Shown: piece by piece, positions 57,857-64,000 of the stretch | Numbering within the stretch: the first letter of the stretch is position 1 | How the letters are laid out: every line of letters starts with the position of its first letter | Position numbers and translations under genes: made by a program | Origin: Lysobacter changpingensis | Lineage (GTDB): Bacteria; Pseudomonadota; Gammaproteobacteria; Xanthomonadales; Xanthomonadaceae | Length of the DNA stretch: 64,000 nt | Reading direction: 5' to 3' | NCBI RefSeq assembly: GCF_017308985.1 | Contig: NZ_JADWPE010000002.1 | Coordinates: forward strand, 1,054,001 to 1,118,000 | Notes under the pieces: model-generated | What the model was told of the DNA's origin: nothing | The model's database searches: none | What the model saw: the letters and a program-made list of their open reading frames with translations, nothing else

Positions 57857-59365
57857 ATGCGCGATCGCGCCCTCATCCTGTCGGTCCTGATCGTCGCCTC
57901 GTGCGGCCTGGGCTACGAACTCATCAGCAGCGCCCTGGCGAGCTACCTGCTGGGCGATTCGATCCTGCAGTTCTCCTCGGTCATCGGCTGCTACCTGTTC
58001 GCGATGGGCGTCGGTTCGTGGCTCTCGCGCTACGTCGACGATGGCGACGTGCTCGACCGCTTCGTCGACTTGGAAATGCTGATCGGCCTGCTCGGTGGGG
58101 TGTCGGCGGCGGTGCTGTTCGTGGTGTTCGCGTGGCTGGCCACGCCGTTCCGCACCGCGCTGTACGTCATGGTGTTCGCCATCGGCCTGATGGTGGGCAT
58201 GGAAATCCCGCTGGTCATGCGCATCTTCAACCAGCGCCGCGCGGAGTTCCGTGAACTGGTGAGCCGCGTGCTCGCGTTCGACTACCTGGGCGCGCTGGTC
58301 GTCTCGCTGGTGTTCCCGCTGCTGCTGGCGCCGCACCTGGGGCTGCTGCGCACGGCGTTCCTGTTCGGGATGTTCAACACCGGCGTGGCACTGTGGACCG
58401 CGATCGCGTTCCGGAAGGAACTCACCGCGCCGCGCCTGAAGCTGTTCCGCGGCGCACTGGTGATGGGCGTGCTCGTCGCGGGACTGGCCTTCGCCGGCCG
58501 CATGACCGCCTGGGCCGAGCGCGGCATCTACGGCGACGAGATCGTGCATGCCGAAAGCTCGCCGTTCCAGCGACTGGTCGTCACGCGCTGGCAGGACGAC
58601 CTGCGCCTGTACATCAACGGCAACCTGCAGTTCTCCTCTCGCGACGAACACCGCTACCACGAGGCGCTGGTGCATCCGGGCCTGCAGGCGCTGCCGGGCG
58701 CGCGACGCGTGCTGGTGCTCGGCGGCGGCGATGGCCTGGCGGTGCGCGAGGTGCTCAAGTCGCGCAACGTCGAACGCGTTACCCTGGTCGACCTCGACCC
58801 GGCGATGACGCGCATGTTCTCGCGCTCGCCCGAACTGGTCGCGCTGAACCGGGGTTCGCTGCGCGACCCGCGCGTGCACGTGGTGAACGAGGACGCCGGG
58901 CGCTGGCTCGAAACCAGTCGCGAGGCGTTCGACTTCATCGTCGTCGATTTCCCCGATCCCTCCAGCTTCGGCATCGGCCGGCTGTATTCGGTGCCGATGT
59001 TCCGGCTGATCGCGCGGCACCTGGCCCACAACGGCTACGTCGTGGTGCAGTCGACCTCGCCGTACTACGCGCCGCGTTCGTTCTGGAGCATCGAGGCGAC
59101 GCTGCGCGAAGCCGGGTTGCACACCTGGCCCTACCACTGCGACGTGCCGTCCTTCGGCGACTGGGGCTTCGTGCTGGCCGGGCACCGCGCCGATTACGCG
59201 CCGCCGGCGCTGTCGGTGCCCACGCGCTACCTGACCGCCGACACGATGCGCGACCTGTTCGTATTCCCGAAGGACATGCCGCGCCTGGCGATGCCGCCGA
59301 ACCGGCTCGACGAGCAGTCGCTGGTGCGCTACTTCGACGAGGACTGGCGCCGGGTGATCCGCTGA
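57857..59365 (+). CDS. Membrane-embedded spermidine-synthase-like aminopropyltransferase
   Basis: The protein has 502 residues; ATG 57857 is used, although GTG 57848 is possible. The first 210 residues hold about seven membrane helices. The C-terminal half is a spermidine-synthase fold with RVLVLGGGDGLAVREVLK (cofactor site), VTLVDLDPAMTRMF and IVVDFPDPSSFGIGRLYS (DxxDP catalytic loop). Enzymes of this type transfer an aminopropyl group from decarboxylated SAM to a polyamine or a related acceptor. Location next to DUF350 and an FAD oxidase, with overlap to the latter (TGATG at 59363-59367), suggests a dedicated polyamine-modifying pathway at the membrane. Confidence 0.87.
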   Translation: MRDRALILSVLIVASCGLGYELISSALASYLLGDSILQFSSVIGCYLFAMGVGSWLSRYVDDGDVLDRFVDLEMLIGLLGGVSAAVLFVVFAWLATPFRTALYVMVFAIGLMVGMEIPLVMRIFNQRRAEFRELVSRVLAFDYLGALVVSLVFPLLLAPHLGLLRTAFLFGMFNTGVALWTAIAFRKELTAPRLKLFRGALVMGVLVAGLAFAGRMTAWAERGIYGDEIVHAESSPFQRLVVTRWQDDLRLYINGNLQFSSRDEHRYHEALVHPGLQALPGARRVLVLGGGDGLAVREVLKSRNVERVTLVDLDPAMTRMFSRSPELVALNRGSLRDPRVHVVNEDAGRWLETSREAFDFIVVDFPDPSSFGIGRLYSVPMFRLIARHLAHNGYVVVQSTSPYYAPRSFWSIEATLREAGLHTWPYHCDVPSFGDWGFVLAGHRADYAPPALSVPTRYLTADTMRDLFVFPKDMPRLAMPPNRLDEQSLVRYFDEDWRRVIR

Positions 59366-61005
59366 TGCGGCGTCGCACGTTCCTGGTGGGCGCGGGCCTC
59401 GCGGGGGCGGCGGCGGTGGGCACGGCGCGGCTTCGCGGCGAGGATCGCGTGGTTCCGGAGATCCATTTCCCGGGAATGCGCGAAGGCCACGCGCTGCGCG
59501 ATTCGCCGGGGGCGTTCGCGGCATCGCACGGCGGGCTGCGCAGCGGCGTGGCGATCCTCGGCTCCGGCGTGGCCGGGATGGCCTGCGCGTGGGCGCTGGC
59601 CCGCGCCGGCCGACGCGATTTCGTGCTGTTGCAGGGCCCGGAGTACGGCGGCAACGCAGCCTCCGACGACCTGGGCCACGCCGGGGACGACGTGCTCGCC
59701 TGCCCGCTTGGTGCGCATTACCTGCCGCTGCCGTCGTCGGAATCGGCGCACGTCCGCACGCTGCTGGCCGACGTGGGACTGCTGCAACCGGGCGGGCGCG
59801 ACGACGCACCGCGCTACGACGAAGCGGCTTTGTCGCACGCGCCGCACGAGCGCCTGCTGCGCGATGGGCGATGGGAAGACGACCTGCTGCCCGTGCACGG
59901 CATCGACGCCGACGAACGCGTCCAGCGGCAGCGCTTCTTCGCGACCGTCGACGACCTGCGCGTGCGACGCGGGCGCGATGGGCGGCGGCTGTTCGCGATT
60001 CCGGCGACGCTGTCCTCGACGGATGCCGAATGGCGCGCACTCGATCGCGAGACGTTCGCGCGATGGCTCGACCGCCACGGCTACACCGCGCCGGGCCTGC
60101 GCTGGTACCTGGACCACTGCTGCCGCGACGACTACGGCGCGGGCACCGCCGCCGTTTCCGCGTGGGCCGGGCTGCACTATTTCGCCAGCCGCGACGGCCA
60201 CGCAGCGAACGCCTCCGACGACACGGTGCTGACCTGGCCCGGCGGATTGTCGGAGCTGATCGCGCGCATGCGCGCGGCGATCACGCGCCGCGTCGGCCAC
60301 CAGCGCTGGCTGCGCGCCGGCTTCGCCGCACGCGTGCACGATCGCGCGAACGACGTGGACGTGACCTGTCTCCGTCGCGACCACGGCGAACTGGTGCCGT
60401 TCACGATCCACGCCGATCGCGTCGTCTGCGCGATGCCTTTGCACGTGCTTGCGCGCGTATGGCCCGGCCTGCGCGATCGCGGTTACGACGCGGCGGTGCA
60501 TGCGAGTCCGCACGCGGCGTGGCTGGTGTCGAATTTCCTGGTGCAGGGCTGGCCCACCGAGCGGCCGGGCGCGCCGCTCGCCTGGGACAACGTGGTGCAT
60601 CGCGGACGCGGCCTGGGCTACGTGGTGTCCACGCACCAGTTGCTGCGCGTCGCGCCGACCGCGCGTTCGGTGTTCACGGCCTACCAGGCACTCGATCGCA
60701 AGACGCCGTCGCAGGCGCGTGCGTGGCTGCTGCGCGCGACCGCCGGGGAACTTCGCGACCAGGCCGCGTGCGATCTCGTACCGGCGTACGGCGATGAACT
60801 CTGGCAGCGCACACGCCGTCTCTCGATCACCGTGCGCGGGCATGCGATGGCGATCCCGGCGCCCGGGTTCCTGCACAACGCGGGACTGGCGGCGCTGCGC
60901 GAACTGGATGGCCCGGTGCGCGTGGCGCATTCGGATCTCTCCGGCTACTCGATCTTCGAGGAAGCGGCGTGGTGGGGCGTGCGGGCGGGCGAAGCCCTGG
61001 CCTGA
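59365..61005 (+). CDS. Exported FAD-dependent oxidoreductase (amine-oxidase-like)
   Basis: A 546-residue protein. The N-terminus MRRRTFLVGAGLAGAAAVG is a twin-arginine-like leader. An FAD-binding Rossmann motif follows, VAILGSGVAGMACAWALARA (about residues 62-81), with LLQGPEYGG as the second half. GLSELIARMR near residue 290 and the C-terminal VRVAHSDLSGYSIFEEAAWW segment complete the flavin site. The fold resembles flavin amine oxidases/desaturases. Coupling to the aminopropyltransferase gene suggests oxidation of the polyamine product, possibly in the periplasm after export folded with FAD. Substrate unproven. Confidence 0.82.
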   Translation: MRRRTFLVGAGLAGAAAVGTARLRGEDRVVPEIHFPGMREGHALRDSPGAFAASHGGLRSGVAILGSGVAGMACAWALARAGRRDFVLLQGPEYGGNAASDDLGHAGDDVLACPLGAHYLPLPSSESAHVRTLLADVGLLQPGGRDDAPRYDEAALSHAPHERLLRDGRWEDDLLPVHGIDADERVQRQRFFATVDDLRVRRGRDGRRLFAIPATLSSTDAEWRALDRETFARWLDRHGYTAPGLRWYLDHCCRDDYGAGTAAVSAWAGLHYFASRDGHAANASDDTVLTWPGGLSELIARMRAAITRRVGHQRWLRAGFAARVHDRANDVDVTCLRRDHGELVPFTIHADRVVCAMPLHVLARVWPGLRDRGYDAAVHASPHAAWLVSNFLVQGWPTERPGAPLAWDNVVHRGRGLGYVVSTHQLLRVAPTARSVFTAYQALDRKTPSQARAWLLRATAGELRDQAACDLVPAYGDELWQRTRRLSITVRGHAMAIPAPGFLHNAGLAALRELDGPVRVAHSDLSGYSIFEEAAWWGVRAGEALA

Positions 61006-61019
61006 GTACAGCGGGCTTC

Positions 61020-61099
61020 TGTAGCCCGGGCAAGCGAAGTGCACCCGGGGACGCGGCCGCCTCTCCAATCCGGGTGCGCTTCGCTTACCCGGGCCGCAA
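61020..61099. repeat. Palindromic intergenic repeat (REP-like)
   Basis: Arms gtagcccgggcaagcgaagt and gcgcttcgcttacccgggcc with a spacer like that of the 13311 copy (gacgcgg...ctctccaa). It follows the FAD oxidoreductase gene and precedes the regulator remnant. Confidence 0.82.
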
Positions 61100-61309
61100 G
61101 GGCGCGAGCGCACGACGCTTCTTTCCAAGCATCGCCTCACCATGACGCGCAAGCTGCGCGACGCCACCGATGCGGCGATCGTGCTGCTCGGCCACCCGCC
61201 GCGACACAGCACTACCACGTGCGGCGACGATCCGCAGCGCGGTGCGCCGTCGCGAACGCGCGCAGTCGCCGCGCGAGGTCCCGCGCAACCCGAGCGGCTG
61301 GCGCACCGG

Positions 61310-61497
61310 CCAGAACATCGCCGCACCATCGTCGCGAGCGAGGCGATCGCCGCGCGGTTGTCGACGGACCGCTACGGCTTCGACCTGCACCGCATCGAAG
61401 TGCGGTGCATCGCCTGCGCCGCAAGGTGCTCCGGCTCACCGGCGGCGAGTTGCCGCTGGATGCGGTGCGTGGATCGGGTTACGTGTTCACGCCGTAG
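61310..61497 (+). pseudogene. Remnant of an OmpR-family regulator, wHTH C-terminus, frameshifted
   Basis: In one frame RTIVASEAIAARLSTDRYGF then DLHRIEV matches the recognition-helix region of OmpR-type winged-helix proteins. Near 61403 the match jumps to another frame, HRLRRKVLRLTGGELPLDAV then RGSGYVFTP, and stops at 61497. One missing base would restore continuity (EV-x-VHRLRRK). No receiver domain or complete upstream half is recognised, so both decay and truncation have occurred. The 61140-61310 stretch has no convincing coding frame. Confidence 0.5.
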
Positions 61498-61548
61498 GCG
61501 GCGGGGCCGCGCTATTGCCGCTCATCGATCGCCGCATCGATCGCCGCA
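61498..61548. repeat. Short tandem 12-mers after the gcd stop
   Basis: Direct repeats atcgatcgccgc occur twice in a row with a third diverged copy (atcaatctgcgc) at about 61524-61559, overlapping the end of gcd. Their effect, if any, is unknown. Confidence 0.45.
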
Positions 61549-63930
61549 TCAATCTGCGCGATTCGGCAGCGCGTAGGCGATGACGAAATCGCCCGGCGGC
61601 GTTTCCATGAAGTGGTGGCCTGCGGCGACGATCACCAGGTATTCGCGGCCGTCGATGGCGTACACCATCGGCGTCGCCTGTCCGCCGGCCGGCAGCACGT
61701 CGTGCCAGAGTTCCTCGCCGGTGTCGATGTCGATCGCACGGATCAGGTTGTCGGTGGCGGCCGCGATGAACACCAGTCCGCTGGCGGTGATCACCGCGCC
61801 GCCGTTGTTCGGCGTGCCGATGTCCAGCGGCAATCCCGAGCTGATGCCGAACGGCCCGTTGCCGCGCGCGCTTCCGAACGGGCGATCCCACAAGGTCTGT
61901 CCGCTCGCCAGATCGATCGCGCGGATGCCGCCGTACGGCGGTTCCTTGCACAGCAGTTTGGTGAAATCCAGCCGCCAGCCGGCGTTGACGTCGATCGCGT
62001 ACGGCGTGCCCGCCTGCGGATCGCCCGCGCCTTCCGCGCCGCCCATTTCGCCGCGCACGTCCTCGCGCGGCGCCCAGCCGCGCCGGTCGGCTTCGGCGCG
62101 CGGCACGAGGCGGTTGTAGTTCGGCATGTCGTTGTAGTTGGCGACGATGATCCCGCGACGCGGATCGATCGCGATGCCGCCCCAGTCCGAGCCGCCGTTG
62201 TAGCCGGGGTACTGGATCCAGTGGCGGTCGGATTCCGGCGGCGTGTAGAAGCCCTTGTAGCTGGCCTCCTTGAAACGGATGCGGCAGTACAGCTGGTCGA
62301 TCGGCGTCATGCCCCACATGTCGCGTTCGGTGAGGTCGGCCTTGCGCAGCGTGTGGTAGCGCGAGAACGGCTGCGTCGGCGAGCGCCGCTGCGGTTCCAC
62401 TCCGCCGCCGGGCACCTTCATTTCCTCCACCGGCACCAGCGGCCGGCCGGTGCGTCGATCGAGCACGTACAGGTCGCCCTGCTTGCTCGGCAGCACGACG
62501 GCCGGCACGCGTCCGTTCGCGGTGGGGAAATCGACCAGCGTGCCCTGCGAGCCGAGGTCGTAATCCCACACGTCGACGTGCGTCGTCTGGAAATTCCAGC
62601 GCGGCTTGCCGGTGGCGACGTCGAGCGCGACCAGCGAGGTCGCGTAATGGTCTTCGATCGGGCGACGCAATCCGCTCCAGTAATCCGCGGCGGAATTGCC
62701 CATCGGCAGGTACACCAGGCCCAGCGCTTCGTCGCCCGTCGCCGTCGTCCACATGTTCGGCGTGCCGCGCGAGTATTCCTCGCCCGGCGGCGGCAGGCCC
62801 GTGCGATCGGGACGCATCATGTCCCACGCCCAGCGCAGCTGGCCGGTGATCGCATCGAAGCCCTGGATCACGCCCGACGGCGCCCACCGGCGTTGTCCGT
62901 CGAGCACCTGGTGGCCGGTGACGATCACGCCGCGCACGATGGTCGGCGCGGAATTCACCGACACATAGCCCGGCGGCGTTTCGCCCATGCCGCGCTTGAT
63001 GTCGATCTGGCCGTTGTCGCCGAAGCTCGCGCACGGCTTGCCGGTGCGCGCATCCAGCGCGATCAGCCGGCCGTCGAGCGTCGGGCCGATGATGCGCGTG
63101 GGGCATTCGCCCGCGCCCTTCGCTTCGAAATACGTCACGCCACGGCACGCGGCGGTGTACGGGATGTCGCTGTCCTTGACGCCCGGATCGAAACGCCAGC
63201 GCACCGCGCCGGTGCGCGCATCCAGCGCCATCAACCGGCTGCGCGCGGTGCACAGGTAGAGCGTGTCGCCGACCTTCAGCGGCGTGGTCTCGGCGCCCCA
63301 GCGATGATCGGGACGATCGCCGGTGCGCGCCGTCCACGCGCGTTCGAGGCGATCGACGTTCCTGCGGTCGATCTGCACCAGCGGCGTGTAGCGCAACGCA
63401 TCGTAGCCGCGACCGTAGGCGACCCAGTCGGCGTCGGCCTGCGGCGTGATCGATGCCGACGCGGCGGCCGTGGCCACCGGCGGCGCGCGATCCGCCTCCG
63501 TCACGCCATGCGGCACGAAGGCCAGTGCGAACGCGACCACGAACGCCGCCACCAGCACGCCCGCGATGCCGTACGACCACCGGCGCCGCATGCCCGGCAA
63601 CCACGGCTGCACGAGCGCGACGAGAATGCCGAGCGCGAGCATCAATCCGAGTCGCGGCACCCAGCGCCAGTAATCCGCGCCGCTTTCCCACCACGTCCAG
63701 AAGAACGTGCCGGCCAGCACCAGCCAGAAGCACCATGCACCCGCCGCGCGCCCGCGCCACAGCAGCACCGCCGAGGCCAGCAGCAGCACGCCGGCGATGA
63801 GGTAGTACGGCGATCCGCCCAGCGACAGCAGCCATGCGCCGCCGGCCACGAAGATCGCGCCGAGCAGCGCGATCGCCACCGCCAGCAGCTTCAGGGCGAC
63901 GTGTCGCCACGTATCGCGCGTTTGAGGCAA
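61549..63930 (-). CDS. gcd: Membrane-bound PQQ-dependent glucose/quinate/shikimate dehydrogenase
   Basis: A 793-residue enzyme with five N-terminal membrane helices (residues about 10-140) and a C-terminal eight-bladed PQQ propeller facing the periplasm. Family markers are ADWVAYGRGYDALRYTPLVQ, AWTARTGD, TTHVDVWDYDLGSQGTLVDF (region of the PQQ/metal Asp), PGYNGGSDWGGIAIDPRRG and TPNNGGAVITASGLVFIAAA. It oxidises glucose (or a cyclic polyol such as quinate) and passes electrons to ubiquinone. Length is equal to E. coli Gcd (796). No pqq biosynthesis genes are in the window. A single gene; the 70 bases upstream to the window end hold its promoter region. Confidence 0.93.
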   Translation of the reverse strand: MPQTRDTWRHVALKLLAVAIALLGAIFVAGGAWLLSLGGSPYYLIAGVLLLASAVLLWRGRAAGAWCFWLVLAGTFFWTWWESGADYWRWVPRLGLMLALGILVALVQPWLPGMRRRWSYGIAGVLVAAFVVAFALAFVPHGVTEADRAPPVATAAASASITPQADADWVAYGRGYDALRYTPLVQIDRRNVDRLERAWTARTGDRPDHRWGAETTPLKVGDTLYLCTARSRLMALDARTGAVRWRFDPGVKDSDIPYTAACRGVTYFEAKGAGECPTRIIGPTLDGRLIALDARTGKPCASFGDNGQIDIKRGMGETPPGYVSVNSAPTIVRGVIVTGHQVLDGQRRWAPSGVIQGFDAITGQLRWAWDMMRPDRTGLPPPGEEYSRGTPNMWTTATGDEALGLVYLPMGNSAADYWSGLRRPIEDHYATSLVALDVATGKPRWNFQTTHVDVWDYDLGSQGTLVDFPTANGRVPAVVLPSKQGDLYVLDRRTGRPLVPVEEMKVPGGGVEPQRRSPTQPFSRYHTLRKADLTERDMWGMTPIDQLYCRIRFKEASYKGFYTPPESDRHWIQYPGYNGGSDWGGIAIDPRRGIIVANYNDMPNYNRLVPRAEADRRGWAPREDVRGEMGGAEGAGDPQAGTPYAIDVNAGWRLDFTKLLCKEPPYGGIRAIDLASGQTLWDRPFGSARGNGPFGISSGLPLDIGTPNNGGAVITASGLVFIAAATDNLIRAIDIDTGEELWHDVLPAGGQATPMVYAIDGREYLVIVAAGHHFMETPPGDFVIAYALPNRAD

Positions 63931-64000
63931 CGCCGTGGACCCCCGCGTGCATTCGTCGAATGCGGGCGAGTCTAGGCAGCATCAGGTCGGCTTGCGGTGA

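Overview
The window is a 64 kb, very GC-rich, gene-dense chromosomal segment with no rRNA, tRNA, CRISPR or intact mobile element that I can recognise. Gene content and style point to a Lysobacter-like member of the Xanthomonadaceae (Gammaproteobacteria). The evidence is Xanthomonas-type TonB-dependent receptors, many secreted peptidases and polysaccharide-degrading enzymes, Tat-type leaders, and a dispersed palindromic intergenic repeat built on the core cccgggtaagcgaagcgcac. The genus is inference from protein style, not from a marker gene.

Layout. 1-339 (-): 5' part of a TonB-family lipoprotein leaving the window. 472-6366 (+): CzcI-like protein and czcCBA heavy-metal RND efflux pump. 6604-6987 (-): HU-like protein with a histone-like tail. 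7178-22497: a pectin utilisation region with kdgK-eda (-), a TonB-dependent receptor, pectinesterase, pectate lyase, a FAH-type hydratase, a TRAP transporter, a LacI regulator, kduI, kduD and an exported cupin. Together these cover outer-membrane uptake, de-esterification, lyase cleavage, inner-membrane uptake and most steps from unsaturated galacturonate to pyruvate plus glyceraldehyde-3-phosphate. A TGACACCGGTTnCC-like site recurs at the divergent promoters and before kduI and is probably the LacI operator.

22634-30363: two small proteins, Kup potassium transporter, an MscS-type channel and a DUF885 peptidase-like protein. 30364-34129: a three-gene operon (class III aminotransferase, VOC protein, heme-oxygenase-like diiron protein) divergent from an orphan QueC-like PP-loop enzyme. 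34189-43622: M13 peptidase, an M20 homologue with an altered metal site, a three-copy tandem repeat array, MsrA, a small lipoprotein, a PQQ-type sugar dehydrogenase fused to a PEBP domain, a GGCT-like protein and an alpha/beta hydrolase.

43979-49144 (+): TonB-dependent receptor, Ca2+-dependent phosphoinositide phospholipase C and PHP phosphoesterase in one overlapping operon behind a possible Pho box. 49131-54503 (-): CheB protein, a giant CheB-CheR-PAS-HWE kinase and a single-domain response regulator. 54633-61005: a divergent six-gene set (tiny membrane peptide, DUF4178, SPFH-SHOCT, DUF350; then a membrane aminopropyltransferase and an exported FAD oxidoreductase), which is the best candidate for a poorly described system. 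61310-61497: remnant of an OmpR-type regulator. 61549-63930 (-): membrane-bound PQQ glucose dehydrogenase.
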